From NCBI RefSeq assembly GCF_000762845.2, contig NZ_JRMQ02000003.1:101894-165893 (forward strand): a stretch of 64,000 bases of DNA, given 5' to 3'. Made by a program: the position numbers and the translations under genes. Positions 1 to 9,041 of this stretch are shown one piece after another. Source of the stretch: Helicobacter japonicus (lineage in GTDB: Bacteria > Campylobacterota > Campylobacteria > Campylobacterales > Helicobacteraceae). Numbering within the stretch: position 1 is the stretch's first letter; each line of letters begins with the position of its first letter. The notes below the pieces were generated by a model. It was given only the letters and a program-made list of their open reading frames with translations, had not been told where the DNA came from and searched no databases.

Positions 1-399
1 ACTTAGGGCATTAAAATAATCATCAATAAAAATCACTACCCCTGCTATAAATGCCAAAAACTCTGAACCTCTTGTGGAACGAATATGTTTTTTTGCTCAC
101 TTGACAAATGCGTCAATCGCTCCACTATACAAAATAAGTTGTGTAATCACACCAAGAATAATTAAAAATATAAAGATATATGCACTATCCCAATTAATTC
201 CATTATCATAAAATACGCTTATTATAGACTTAAAAATAAAGCTTAAAGACTGAACATCTAATCCATAAAGCATTATGCCACTTAAACAAATACCCATAAA
301 AAGCGACAAAACTACGCGGCGAGTAAGCACAACCATAAATACGACAAAAAGAGGGACAACAAGACTTAACGCCGAATGAGCAAACCCGTAGTCTTCCAC
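1..399 (-). pseudogene. NhaC-type Na+/H+ antiporter, N-terminal part, with in-frame stop
   Basis: The frame starts at ATG 399 and gives a hydrophobic protein with several membrane segments, opening with a stretch like SALSLVVPLFVVFMVVLTRR. This resembles the N-terminus of NhaC-family sodium/proton antiporters of the inner membrane. Codon 101 is TGA (97-99). The same frame then stays open for 32 more codons to the window edge and still reads like the same protein (FIDDYFNALS, an acidic membrane motif typical of such carriers). A TGG to TGA change (Trp to stop) is the simplest explanation. The rest of the gene lies outside the window, so I cannot say whether other lesions exist. A sequencing error at one base is the main alternative. 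The family call is by resemblance only. Confidence 0.7.
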
Positions 400-462
400 A
401 ATATATCCTTAAAAATTGAAGTTTCAAGAAGTAAAGCAGTTTGATTAAATCTTTCTAGGTTA

Positions 463-549
<87 letters not shown>

Positions 550-626
550 ACATATAATGGTATTAATATACCAAGATTTTAAAAGCTTGGATTCTAAAAG
601 CTTGATTGAAATATAAAAATGAAGTA

Positions 627-711
627 TGGTGCGCTGAGCGAGACTTGAACTCGCACGGGTTGCCCCGCCACCCCCTCAAGATGGTGTGTCTACCAATTCC
701 ACCACCAGCGC
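627..711 (-). tRNA. tRNA-Leu (anticodon GAG)
   Basis: 85 nt with encoded CCA (627-629). The acceptor pairs as GCGCTGG with TCAGCGC. The anticodon stem CCATC/GGTGG encloses TTGAGGG, giving GAG, which reads CUU/CUC. The variable arm is long, as in leucine tRNAs. Its 5' end sits one base from a hairpin separating it from atpE, so it may be co-transcribed with atpE and cut out by processing (inference). Confidence 0.95.
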
Positions 712-712
712 A

Positions 713-735
713 TTTCTCCTCGCAAAGAGGAGAAA
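713..735 (-). other. 9-bp hairpin between atpE and tRNA-Leu
   Basis: Perfect inverted repeat TTTCTCCTC / GAGGAGAAA with a 5-nt loop, between the atpE stop and the tRNA 5' end. On the minus strand it is followed by the tRNA rather than a T run, so it is not a standard terminator in that direction. On the plus strand it is followed by TCTTTTATTT but no plus-strand gene precedes it. It may be a partial terminator or a processing signal. Confidence 0.5.
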
Positions 736-739
736 TCTT

Positions 740-1051
740 TTATTTAATAAAAGGATTTGCGTAAAGAGCAATAAGTGCCAAAACCAATGTATAAATAACT
801 TGTGCCTCAATCAAAGCCAAAGCAATAAACATTGTTCCGAGCAATTTACCACTAATACCAGGATTGCGTGCTGTTCCTGAAATCGTAGCAGCAGCAGCGT
901 GTCCCATACCGATTGCTCCACCAAGTGCAGCAATACCTAAACCGATAACAGCTCCAGCAACTGAATATGACCGAATCATATCAACGCCACTTACTTCTGC
1001 TCCGAAAGCAAAACCTACCATACCTAAACACAAAAGAGCTAGAAATTTCAT
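740..1051 (-). CDS. atpE: ATP synthase F0 subunit c
   Basis: Forms the proton-driven c-ring of F1F0 ATP synthase in the inner membrane. The protein is 103 aa from ATG 1051, chosen because AGGTG lies just upstream; an in-frame ATG at 1129 would add 26 residues that do not look like the family. Residues 1-18 resemble a cleavable signal peptide, a known feature of epsilonproteobacterial subunit c. Two membrane helices follow, joined by the polar loop ARNP (61-64). The proton-binding carboxylate is Glu82 in ALIEAQ. The gene stands apart from the rest of the atp operon, which is not in this window. Confidence 0.95.
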   Translation of the reverse strand: MKFLALLCLGMVGFAFGAEVSGVDMIRSYSVAGAVIGLGIAALGGAIGMGHAAAATISGTARNPGISGKLLGTMFIALALIEAQVIYTLVLALIALYANPFIK

Positions 1052-1118
1052 CTTGCACCTCACTTTTTTTCTCAAAGTCTGTTCGGATCTATCCCCTACT
1101 AGATACTTTGGAGCGCAT

Positions 1119-1124
1119 ATTATG
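1119..1124 (-). promoter_or_regulatory. possible -10 box for atpE
   Basis: CATAAT on the minus strand, about 68 bp upstream of the atpE start, in the short gap after pnp. It is a near match to the sigma-80 -10 box. Weak evidence, based on sequence only. Confidence 0.35.
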
Positions 1125-1154
1125 CCCAAGCTTTAATAAAATAAACATTAAACA

Positions 1155-3269
1155 TTAACTTTTAACAAGTCCTAATTCGACCTTATTTTTATTTTGTGAA
1201 AGAATCTCGCACTCTAATTCACTCACATCTTGTAATATATCGCTCAATTTTTGTCCTCGATCCTGTGTGATTTTGCTAATATGCACAAGTCCATCACCAC
1301 CACGTGGCAACTCTACAAACACCCCAAAATCTGCAATTTTTTTAATTTTCCCTACAAATTGCTCCCCAACTTTATAGCTCTCCCAATCAATTTTTTCACC
1401 ACCGCCACTAACTACATCCATAATAAAGGCTTTTGCTTTGCGTAAATTCTCTACATTGTCTGCATTAATACTTACCATTCCGCTTTCTCTTACTAAATCA
1501 ATATTCACAGCAAAACGCTCGATAATATCCTTTATTACCTTCCCTCCTGCACCAATAACTTCAACAATCTTATGTGGTGGAATCATAAAACTTTCACTTT
1601 TTGGTAGAATTGCTTCATTGAGCACAATACTTGCCCTTGCAACTTCCATAATGCTTAAAATATGTGTGCGTGCATCTTTTGCCTGAAACAAAGCATTTTT
1701 AAGAATCTCTTGTGTAATCCCGCCAAGCTTAATATCCATTTGCATAGCACTAATGCCCTTATATCCACCGGCAACTTTAAAATCCATATCACCATCGTGG
1801 TCTTCTAATCCACTAATATCAGTTAAAATAGCATATCTATCACCTTCTGTAACAAGCCCCATTGCCACCCCAGCAATAAGAGAATTTACCTGAATTCCGC
1901 AAGCGCACAATGCTAAAGAACCACCACATACACTTGCCATTGAACTTGACCCATTAGATTCCAAAATTTCTGACACCAAGCGAATACTTTTGTCATTTTC
2001 ATTGATACTTGATTGTAAAGCATTTCTTGCAAGATTGCCGTGTCCTAGCTCTCTACGCCCAACAGATCCTATGATGCCAGCTTCTCCCACACTAAATGGT
2101 GGAAAATTATAATGAAATAAAAAGCGTCTCTTAAGAGCAACTTTGCTCTCTAGCATTTCATAGTTTTGTGCATCACTCTCTGTGCCTATTGTTGCACTTA
2201 CAAGTGCTTGTGTCTGCCCTCGTGTAAAAAGCACACTTCCATGCACAAAAGGTAAAATATTTGTTTCGATATGAATGGGTCGCACCTCTGTAAGTCCCCT
2301 ACCATCAGCTCTTTTTTGAGAATTTAAAATCATAGAGCGCACATATTGCTTTTTAAAGGCAAAAACATATTTTTGAGCCTCATCTTGCTCCAAATGACAA
2401 TCTTTAGCTACCTGCGAAGTGAGGGTGTGAATGTGTTGCAAAGATTCAGATTTTGCCATAAAACTTAAAGCAGCACTCATTTGTTCTTTATAATTCTTAC
2501 AAATGCGTTCATACAAACTCTTATCAAGCCCATTTTGTGCTATTTTTAGGTTTAGTTTTTGCTTTCTATATGGAGAAAAAAGCTGGTGATAAGTGTTGGT
2601 TGCGTGGGAAATATAATTTTTGGCTAATTCTATGGCAGACAAAAATTCACTCTCTGCAAGCTCATTTGCACCTCTTTGTGTGCGCATAGCTTTCATCTCA
2701 ATCATTAAAAGCTCTTCCCCTCTTCCCGAAATAAAAATATCACATTCACTCTCTTTAAGTTGCCTAGCACTAGGATTCACAATAAAAGTGTCATTCACGC
2801 GTCCTATACGCACTCCAGATACTGCATTATCTTGCAAAGATTCCAAAGGTAAATCCGATACATAAAGCGCACAAGAAGCAGCATTGAGTGCATTAAGCTG
2901 CAAATCACTTTCTCCATCATAGCTTAACACCATCACAATAATAGAAGTATTATGCCCATAACCCTTAGGAAAAAGTGGGCGCAACGTGCGGTCAATAAGC
3001 CTTGAAGTGAGAATCTCAAATTCACTAGGCTTACCCTCGCGTTTAATAAATCCAGAAGGAAACTTGCTCTTTGCATAAGATTTTTCAATATATTGAACAC
3101 TTAGAGGCACAAAATCTTCATTAATCTCTTCATCTACTTGTGTGCAGACACTTGCTAAAAGCACACTTCCCCCACTTTGATACAAAACCGCACCATTTGA
3201 TGCCCTTGCTACATATTCAAAGCTATACGATTCACTTAGATTCTCCAAATCAATATCAATGCGTGTCAT
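1155..3269 (-). CDS. pnp: polyribonucleotide nucleotidyltransferase (PNPase)
   Basis: Degrades RNA 3' to 5' by phosphorolysis in the cytoplasm. The 704 aa match the usual family length. Order of domains: RNase PH-like domain 1 (about 10-140), a helical linker, RNase PH-like domain 2 (about 315-530, with RADGRGL and catalytic acidic motif DGDMDFK), KH domain with VIGAGGKVIKD (about 560-620) and S1 domain with FVGKIKKIADFGVFVELP near the C-terminus. The start overlaps the stop of the upstream PRTase gene by one base (TAATG), so the two are probably translationally coupled. Last gene of the purD-RDD-lptD-PRTase-pnp group. Confidence 0.97.
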   Translation of the reverse strand: MTRIDIDLENLSESYSFEYVARASNGAVLYQSGGSVLLASVCTQVDEEINEDFVPLSVQYIEKSYAKSKFPSGFIKREGKPSEFEILTSRLIDRTLRPLFPKGYGHNTSIIVMVLSYDGESDLQLNALNAASCALYVSDLPLESLQDNAVSGVRIGRVNDTFIVNPSARQLKESECDIFISGRGEELLMIEMKAMRTQRGANELAESEFLSAIELAKNYISHATNTYHQLFSPYRKQKLNLKIAQNGLDKSLYERICKNYKEQMSAALSFMAKSESLQHIHTLTSQVAKDCHLEQDEAQKYVFAFKKQYVRSMILNSQKRADGRGLTEVRPIHIETNILPFVHGSVLFTRGQTQALVSATIGTESDAQNYEMLESKVALKRRFLFHYNFPPFSVGEAGIIGSVGRRELGHGNLARNALQSSINENDKSIRLVSEILESNGSSSMASVCGGSLALCACGIQVNSLIAGVAMGLVTEGDRYAILTDISGLEDHDGDMDFKVAGGYKGISAMQMDIKLGGITQEILKNALFQAKDARTHILSIMEVARASIVLNEAILPKSESFMIPPHKIVEVIGAGGKVIKDIIERFAVNIDLVRESGMVSINADNVENLRKAKAFIMDVVSGGGEKIDWESYKVGEQFVGKIKKIADFGVFVELPRGGDGLVHISKITQDRGQKLSDILQDVSELECEILSQNKNKVELGLVKS

Positions 3270-3931
3270 TATGTTTCCTTTGTTGTGTTTTGATTAAGTA
3301 TCTCTTCAAACTCCTCATCACTGATAGGTGCAAGATGTGGAAAATAGTGTGCCATAGAAACATAATACTCTATGGGATAAGGACAGCATACTTCATCGCA
3401 AATCTCACATAAAGTTTGATAAATATCTTTTGGCATAATGGGTGCAATGGCGGTAATACTCTTTACCTCCATATTCATACAAGTCTTTATTGCTACCCCA
3501 ATACGAAAGCCCGTCTCTACACCTAAATCAAAAAGAAACACATCTTTTCCTTTGAGAGAGGTGAGTTCCTTGCCCTTGCGTAATTGATAACGACTTGGCA
3601 AAATCACTTCTTCATATTGTCGTTGTGCCTCACCATAAACATAATCTAAACTAATATCAAAGGCATCAATCAGTCTTTCATTAATCACAATTTCCATATC
3701 CTCACTCACCACAGCAATAGCACATTCAGGATTATGCGGAGCAGAAATAATTTGTGTAAAAAGAAATTCCATTGGCACTTTTAGCTTTGTAGCAAGTGTT
3801 TGTGCGCATTCTATACCATCACGTCCAATCGCTACTAAAATGGCATTTTGAAGTGGAAGATTCTTAAGATATATCATATCAAGAATAGCGCGTAAAGAAT
3901 CTTCCTTTTCTTCAAACACAATCTGTTGCAC
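3269..3931 (-). CDS. phosphoribosyltransferase-domain protein
   Basis: 220 aa, GTG start preceded by AAAGGA. The stretch DVFLFDLGVETGFRIGVAIK (about residues 129-148) looks like a PRPP-binding loop of type I phosphoribosyltransferases, though with Leu-Gly-Val where the usual acidic pair would stand. The first half has a Rossmann-like beginning (AILVAIGRDGIECAQTLA). Such proteins are found between lptD and pnp in Helicobacter, as I recall, but their substrate is not established. A catalytic role is not certain because the acidic pair of the motif is incomplete (FDLG). Overlaps pnp by one base and follows lptD after 9 bp. Confidence 0.7.
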   Translation of the reverse strand: MQQIVFEEKEDSLRAILDMIYLKNLPLQNAILVAIGRDGIECAQTLATKLKVPMEFLFTQIISAPHNPECAIAVVSEDMEIVINERLIDAFDISLDYVYGEAQRQYEEVILPSRYQLRKGKELTSLKGKDVFLFDLGVETGFRIGVAIKTCMNMEVKSITAIAPIMPKDIYQTLCEICDEVCCPYPIEYYVSMAHYFPHLAPISDEEFEEILNQNTTKET

Positions 3932-3940
3932 TTTTATCCT

Positions 3941-6136
3941 TTATTCTTTAAATCTATATGTCAAACCTGTATTTGCCAATGGCACAAAACGAAATTCAAT
4001 TTTTACATATTGATTTTTTATAGGCGTAATTTCGTTGTTAGCCGTGAGTGTAGGACGCACATCTTGTGCTACTTTCAAACCCAAACCAAAACATCGAATA
4101 TTTTTAGAAATTGTAACATACCAATCCTTTAAATACCCTAGTTCTGTATCATAACCTATATTTGTATCAAAACGAAATAAGCCAAAATCATAGCCTAAAC
4201 TCCCACGCATAAAGCCTGTATTTCCCGAAGAATACAAACCTGATGAAAGATAAAGCGGGTCAAGTTTGAAATAATAAGTAAAACGAGAATCTAATCCCCA
4301 TTTATTTAATGAAGCATTTATTGAAGCCTCATTTACGCTTTTGCGTGTATAAGAAAAAAATGCCGATGCGCTTATACTAAATCCATCTATTGGAGAGAAT
4401 CCAATCTCATTTTGAAGCACTTGATTTTTTGTCAAAAAGCTATCCTTAAGAAAAACTCGCTGATAAATACGCCAGTAAAATAACTCTTTGCCATTCTTAC
4501 CATAAAAATACTGCGAAGCCTTCAAATCCACTTTATGTTTATTTTTTACCACATCGACAATATCACTAGGATTCCAATACATTGCTAAAAGTGTAGAATC
4601 AATACCTTGCTCAAGTAACGCATTATACGCTTCATATCGTTCATCAGATACCGCCATTGAGGTATGCTTATATAATGCTCCACTAAAAATAGCCTCAAGA
4701 TTCAAAGAATGAAAAAAATGTCGATAAGGACGTGCTAAATCAGAATTAAACGATACATTATAGCTTCCTACTGCATAATTAATGCTATTTGAAAGTGCAT
4801 CATTTTTTGCATCTACCAAGTCTTGTGCATTCTGCAGGGCAACCGAAGTTGCATACATATCAAGATTTACTCCTGTGCTTATATAGTTATTAAAAAGTGG
4901 TATAGCCACACCTATAGGCAAAGACATACTATTTTGAAAATATCCATATCCCTTAGGACGCGTGATATACTTACTTTGAAAGTCAAAAGTGTAAAGAAGA
5001 TTCTTAAAAAAAAGAGAATCTGTGTAACGATGATAATGTAGATGTGGTAAAGATTGAAAAGTATCAGTGTTATTAGCCTTTGATAAATCAAGATAATATT
5101 TAAAATAAGTGCCAAAATAATTTTTATCTGTATTAAGAAAATAGTTAATACGAGATTCATATAGACGCGTATTAAATGCAGCATTAAGACTTTTTAAACG
5201 CATATATTCAAGGTCGTTCATATAGGTAATATTTACAAATAAGCCATCAGTTGCACGCTCATTTTTTGCTAAAAGATGTTGTGTTGTGTAATTAAAAGTC
5301 CCGCCATAGATGTATTGATTCTTGAGATCATTTTCAAGCATATACGAATCAGTATTTTGAAAATATCGTGTTTGTAAGAGTGCTATTTGGTTATCCTTAT
5401 CGGCAAAAGCAAACTCTAGCTCTCCGCCAACCCCTCTTTGTGTGCGTATTTGTGGAGAAAATGTTATGTCCCAGCGATTAAAGGGTGCTATAAATAAAGG
5501 CTGCTTATACATAAAGCCCTGTTTATTGCTCAAAGAGAGTTCCGGAGAAAGCAATCCACTTTTACGCACATTGCTTGTAGGAGCAATAAAATAAGGAAGA
5601 TAAAACACGGGTATTCCCCCAATATAAAAGCGCGAATTCCATACACTCATATATTCTTTTGTTGTATTATATGTGCCAGAGCTTACATTCAAATGCCAAA
5701 GTGGATTCACAACATCACAGCCAGATATTACTCCACGTTTAAAGGTATAAATCCCATCTTTCCCAGCTCCTTGGTGCGACATCACCCACATACCCATTGT
5801 GCTTTGTAAGTAAAGATGGGAGACTTTAACTTGTTTATCTTGCATATTGATATTTGCTTCTTCCACATCAAGATATAAGGTATCACCCTGATAGACTTTC
5901 ACTCCACCTTGTAAATAGACATACTTAGTTTGCTTATTGTAAATAATCTTATGCGCTACCATATATACATCGCCATAGAGTAAAAACGCATTGCCATCCG
6001 CGATTACTTCATCATTACGCGCACTTACATTATCGGCAGAAAGGTCAAATATATCCGTTGTTTGTTCCGCATACGCACTTACAAAAAAAATGAAACACGC
6101 ATACCATATGCTAATAAAAAAACGATTTTTCAACAC
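3941..6136 (-). CDS. lptD: LPS-assembly protein LptD
   Basis: Outer-membrane beta-barrel that, with LptE, inserts lipopolysaccharide into the outer leaflet. The 731 aa begin at a GTG with a signal peptide (about 1-23, ending AYA). Residues 30-130 form the OstA/LptA-like periplasmic domain (ADNVSARNDEVIADGNAFLLYGD is its typical opening, seen at about 34-56). The rest is the barrel with a DUF3769/OstA_C-like middle (PVFYLPYFIAP is characteristic). The C-terminus ends in a strand with aromatic residues. The start overlaps the RDD gene by 7 bp. Essential in most Gram-negative bacteria. Confidence 0.93.
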   Translation of the reverse strand: MLKNRFFISIWYACFIFFVSAYAEQTTDIFDLSADNVSARNDEVIADGNAFLLYGDVYMVAHKIIYNKQTKYVYLQGGVKVYQGDTLYLDVEEANINMQDKQVKVSHLYLQSTMGMWVMSHQGAGKDGIYTFKRGVISGCDVVNPLWHLNVSSGTYNTTKEYMSVWNSRFYIGGIPVFYLPYFIAPTSNVRKSGLLSPELSLSNKQGFMYKQPLFIAPFNRWDITFSPQIRTQRGVGGELEFAFADKDNQIALLQTRYFQNTDSYMLENDLKNQYIYGGTFNYTTQHLLAKNERATDGLFVNITYMNDLEYMRLKSLNAAFNTRLYESRINYFLNTDKNYFGTYFKYYLDLSKANNTDTFQSLPHLHYHRYTDSLFFKNLLYTFDFQSKYITRPKGYGYFQNSMSLPIGVAIPLFNNYISTGVNLDMYATSVALQNAQDLVDAKNDALSNSINYAVGSYNVSFNSDLARPYRHFFHSLNLEAIFSGALYKHTSMAVSDERYEAYNALLEQGIDSTLLAMYWNPSDIVDVVKNKHKVDLKASQYFYGKNGKELFYWRIYQRVFLKDSFLTKNQVLQNEIGFSPIDGFSISASAFFSYTRKSVNEASINASLNKWGLDSRFTYYFKLDPLYLSSGLYSSGNTGFMRGSLGYDFGLFRFDTNIGYDTELGYLKDWYVTISKNIRCFGLGLKVAQDVRPTLTANNEITPIKNQYVKIEFRFVPLANTGLTYRFKE

Positions 6137-6603
6137 ACAATTACCAAAGTTTTTGCCATTCTATCGTGCAATGTCCGCGCACACTTATCGCCAAATCCAA
6201 ACACATAAGTGATAAAGAGCAAACTCTCCCCTATATATTTCCCACAAGCACGAATCAAAGCATACATAAAGGTAGGTTTATCAAACAAATCTACACTCAC
6301 TACGCGCATTTTGCATAAAATCTTGCCAATAGAACTTCCACAATACCACACAAATAATGTATCATAGCCTACTTTTAAAACCCATATCTGCCACACATAA
6401 GCCGTCATAAATTCCCGCATTGTTTGATAATCTACATTTCCACCATTTGCATCACTTATCTGTGAAAGGATATCAAGATTGGCAAGTGTAAAAACTAAAG
6501 AGAGCAAAAATACATCAATAAGCCACGCTACAGAGCGCAATCCCTTGTCTGCAAGAGTAAGATTCTCTCTTTCTAAATTATCTAAAATGCGCTCATTATC
6601 CAT
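6130..6603 (-). CDS. RDD-family membrane protein
   Basis: 157 aa from ATG 6603. A longer frame from 6660 exists but would run deep inside purD, while 6603 gives the usual RDD start and an 8-bp overlap with the purD stop. The RDD signature shows as Arg and Asp in RSVAWLIDVFLLSL (about 23-36), followed by at least two more membrane segments and the typical loop SSIGKILCKMRVVSVD. The function of this family is mostly unknown; some members are linked to ion transport. It lies between purD and lptD with overlaps on both sides, so it is part of one transcription unit. Confidence 0.8.
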   Translation of the reverse strand: MDNERILDNLERENLTLADKGLRSVAWLIDVFLLSLVFTLANLDILSQISDANGGNVDYQTMREFMTAYVWQIWVLKVGYDTLFVWYCGSSIGKILCKMRVVSVDLFDKPTFMYALIRACGKYIGESLLFITYVFGFGDKCARTLHDRMAKTLVIVC

Positions 6604-7879
6604 TTTGTAACGCCCTATAAGCAATATCATCTCTAAAGTGCATACCTTCAAAAAATACATTTTTTAGAATCTTGTAGGCATTATCTCTTGCTTGTTTTAA
6701 GCTTGAAGCAATCCCCACCGCTAAAAGCACACGCCCACCACTCGCAAGTAATTGCCCTTGTGAATCTACGCTCACACCCGCATATATAATATGTCCTAGA
6801 TTCTTATCAAAGTTCTGAATCTTAATAGGCATAGGAGTGCTTGAAGTATAAGGATAATCTTTTGATGAGGCTACTACCGCTACCGCATATTGATGTTTTA
6901 GCTCATAGCGCAAATCCTTTACCCTGCCCTCCACGCAGTGCACAAGAATATCAAGCAAAGGTGTTTGTAACATAGGCATTAGCACTTCACATTCAGGGTC
7001 GCCAAATCGCACATTAAATTCTAGCAAATATGGCTCTAGCTCACCATCTTTTTCTACCACCATAATACCGCCAAAAAGCACCCCCTCAAATGGTGTGCCA
7101 TTTTTACTCATCGAATCGAGTGTGGGAGCGATAATACGCTGCTTAATTTTGTCCATTAGATTCTCATCGCATAAGGGTGTGGGCGTATATGCACCCATAC
7201 CACCGGTATTTGGTCCTTTATCCCCTGTAAGTAGTCGTTTATGGTCTTGACACGCAGGGAGCATTACAAAATCTTTCCCATCACAAAGCGCAAAGACAGA
7301 AAGCTCATATCCATCTAAAAATTCCTCAACCACAACACATTTCCCAGCATCACCAAAACTTATGCCACTAAGCATATCTTTTACGCTTTGCTTTGCTTCC
7401 TCATAGCTTTGTGCAATAATCACGCCTTTCCCTCCGCATAAACCATCAGCCTTTACCACAATGGGTGGTGTTAGCGTATCAATAAAAGCGCAAAGACAAT
7501 CAAAATCACTTGATTGAACATATCGTGCAGTTGGAATCTTTGCTTGAGAGACAAAGTCTTTCATATACGCCTTGCTTAACTCTAAAGCTGCTGCTGCTTT
7601 GGAGGGTGCAAAAACACGAACATTGTGAGCGCGCAAATCATCACTTAAGCCCTCGCCAAGTGGTGCTTCAGGTCCTATAACAACAAGTGTAATATTATAT
7701 TTTATGATAGATTCTAAAATGTCTTGTGTATTTTTATAAGAGAGATTTTGTCCAAGATTATGTGTAGCACCATTACCGGGTGCAAAATATAAAGATTCTA
7801 TTCTACTATCTTGTTTTAATGCCAAACCTATGGCATATTCACGCCCTCCATTACCAATAATCAAAATCCGCTCTTGCAT
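6596..7879 (-). CDS. purD: phosphoribosylamine-glycine ligase
   Basis: Second step of purine synthesis: joins glycine to 5-phosphoribosylamine using ATP. 427 aa, usual length. N-terminal domain opens with ILIIGNGGREYAIGLAL; the ATP-grasp core contains VVKADGLCGGKGVIIA (about 140) and the metal-binding stretch EFNVRFGDPE (about 287). The C-terminal domain contains ASGGRVLLAVGIA. Start ATG 7879 is preceded by AAGGAT. The upstream 220 bp encode the 6S-like RNA on the same strand with no gap, so purD may be expressed by read-through from it (inference). Confidence 0.97.
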   Translation of the reverse strand: MQERILIIGNGGREYAIGLALKQDSRIESLYFAPGNGATHNLGQNLSYKNTQDILESIIKYNITLVVIGPEAPLGEGLSDDLRAHNVRVFAPSKAAAALELSKAYMKDFVSQAKIPTARYVQSSDFDCLCAFIDTLTPPIVVKADGLCGGKGVIIAQSYEEAKQSVKDMLSGISFGDAGKCVVVEEFLDGYELSVFALCDGKDFVMLPACQDHKRLLTGDKGPNTGGMGAYTPTPLCDENLMDKIKQRIIAPTLDSMSKNGTPFEGVLFGGIMVVEKDGELEPYLLEFNVRFGDPECEVLMPMLQTPLLDILVHCVEGRVKDLRYELKHQYAVAVVASSKDYPYTSSTPMPIKIQNFDKNLGHIIYAGVSVDSQGQLLASGGRVLLAVGIASSLKQARDNAYKILKNVFFEGMHFRDDIAYRALQNG

Positions 7880-7897
7880 AATAATCCTTAAGCTTAA

Positions 7898-8097
7898 ACC
7901 CCCAAATGAGCGTTACCCCAATGTGCGTAGCCTAAAAAAGCCACAAACAGAGCCAAGAGAATCTCATTAGGCGGCAAATCCTCACTGCATTAGCAGCTCA
8001 AGCAGAAACACCGACACACAGAAACTACTACGATTAGCTCAATAATCTTTTAGTAACAGACTAGCGAATGATAAGGAAATGCGCGTCATTTAGGTTG
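7898..8097 (-). ncRNA. ssrS: probable 6S RNA, immediately upstream of purD
   Basis: No open frame fits this stretch, but on the minus strand it folds into one long interrupted rod. The 5' end CCTAAATGA then GCG pairs with CGC then TCATTTGGGG near the 3' end; further in, GAGCTAA (8034-8040) pairs with TTGGCTC (7950-7956), and the tip is CTGC-TAAT-GCAG (7985-7996). A long rod with unpaired central regions and about 190-200 nt is the shape of 6S RNA, which binds RNA polymerase. An extended -10 box lies just upstream. I recall 6S RNA near purD in epsilonproteobacteria, but this is memory. Ends are approximate. The alternative is a structured purD leader. Confidence 0.55.
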
Positions 8098-8103
8098 AAA
8101 CGC

Positions 8104-8109
8104 ATTCTA
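8104..8109 (-). promoter_or_regulatory. extended -10 box for the 6S-like RNA / purD
   Basis: On the minus strand the sequence TGTTAGAAT is a close match to TGnTATAAT, preceded by a T-rich stretch as is usual for sigma-80 promoters here. Transcription would start about 7 bases on, at the 5' base of the long RNA stem. Confidence 0.6.
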
Positions 8110-8121
8110 ACAAAAATAAAC

Positions 8122-8888
8122 TTAAAAGCCCATACCTAGCTCTAAAACAAGTGTAAAATTTTGACTTGCTGGATAAAAGGCACTTAAACCATTATCTGCC
8201 ACAATGCTTTGAGAATCTTGAAGCTGATGATATTTTGCTTTAAGTCGTCCAAAAGATTATATCGCTCACCATAAGTAAGCCCAACAAAGCCCTGCGTGAT
8301 AAAGCCTTGTGTGTTTAAGCCATTCCTAAAAAGCCCTTTAGGCTCTAGTGTAGCAAAATTATAAACACCTAAGCCATAATAAATCCCTAGAGCATATTCA
8401 AATCTCACATCGGGCAAAAGCTCAATGTATCTTTGTGAGAGATTAAGTCCAAAGCCGATTGTTCCTATACTTAAGCCATTTGGAGAGTTGCTAGAGTTAA
8501 GATTATACATCTCCATAGGGATTCCAAAACCCAAAAAAAGTGGTTTGCTTAGTGAGCCAAGATTAAAGCCAATATCTCCAAATACGCTAAAAATTGTGCC
8601 AAAACCACGATTGGTGCTTAAGATATTATGCGAACTATGAGTGTTAAAATCCATAAAGTTTATGCCAACATTTGTATGAGCATAAAACTCTCTATCATAC
8701 CATAGCGCATCACCACCTAAGCCACCGCCTACACCATTAATGGCAATCTTTGAAGAATGAAGATTCACAAAATGCGGAGAGAGAAATAAACGGTCATCAT
8801 TGCAACTTTTATGTGTGCATTGAAAGCCAAAGCTCTTGCAAGCAAATAAGTATATAATGCAAAGAATCAAAAATTTTACACTCTTCAT
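8122..8888 (-). pseudogene. outer-membrane beta-barrel protein with C-terminal frameshift
   Basis: Starts at ATG 8888 with a signal peptide (about 1-22, CIIYLFACKSFGFQ). The first 234 codons run to a stop at 8184 and end in a tail (ILKALWQIMV) unlike an outer-membrane protein. If one base is added near the A4 run in minus-strand GCAAAATATC (about 8233-8236), the frame continues to 8122 and ends LVLELGMGF, a typical C-terminal barrel strand with terminal Phe. The repaired protein would be 255 aa. Strands such as FGTIFSVFGDIGF and IGFGLNLS alternate as in Helicobacter outer-membrane proteins. Either a true frameshift mutation or a sequencing error. No specific function is recognised. Confidence 0.7.
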
Positions 8889-9005
8889 ACATATTTCTTC
8901 GTTATAAAATTTAATAGCTCTCATAATATTATAACCCACTTGAGAAATCTAAATCATTAGTAAGGGTGGATTCTTATTTTAAGTTACTATTTTACAAAAA
9001 TTTTA

Positions 9006-9011
9006 TAGAAT
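9006..9011 (+). promoter_or_regulatory. possible -10 box for the phase-variable methyltransferase
   Basis: TAGAAT in TTTTATAGAATC, 31 bp upstream of the ATG at 9042, preceded by an AT-rich stretch. Matches the loose sigma-80 -10 pattern. Confidence 0.4.
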
Positions 9012-9041
9012 CTGCCCTTACTACAATACAAGGAACTGAAA

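Noticed and set aside
97..99. TGA in the antiporter as a selenocysteine codon
   Set aside because: The organism has selA/selB, but no convincing SECIS hairpin follows the TGA and no Sec-containing NhaC protein is known to me.
5007..5014. A/T homopolymer runs of 8 (such as in lptD and recJ) as phase-variation switches
   Set aside because: Runs of this length are expected often in such AT-rich DNA, and both genes are essential or housekeeping with intact frames.
6604..6660. Longer start for the RDD protein
   Set aside because: The extra 19 residues lie inside purD and do not resemble the family; ATG 6603 fits better.
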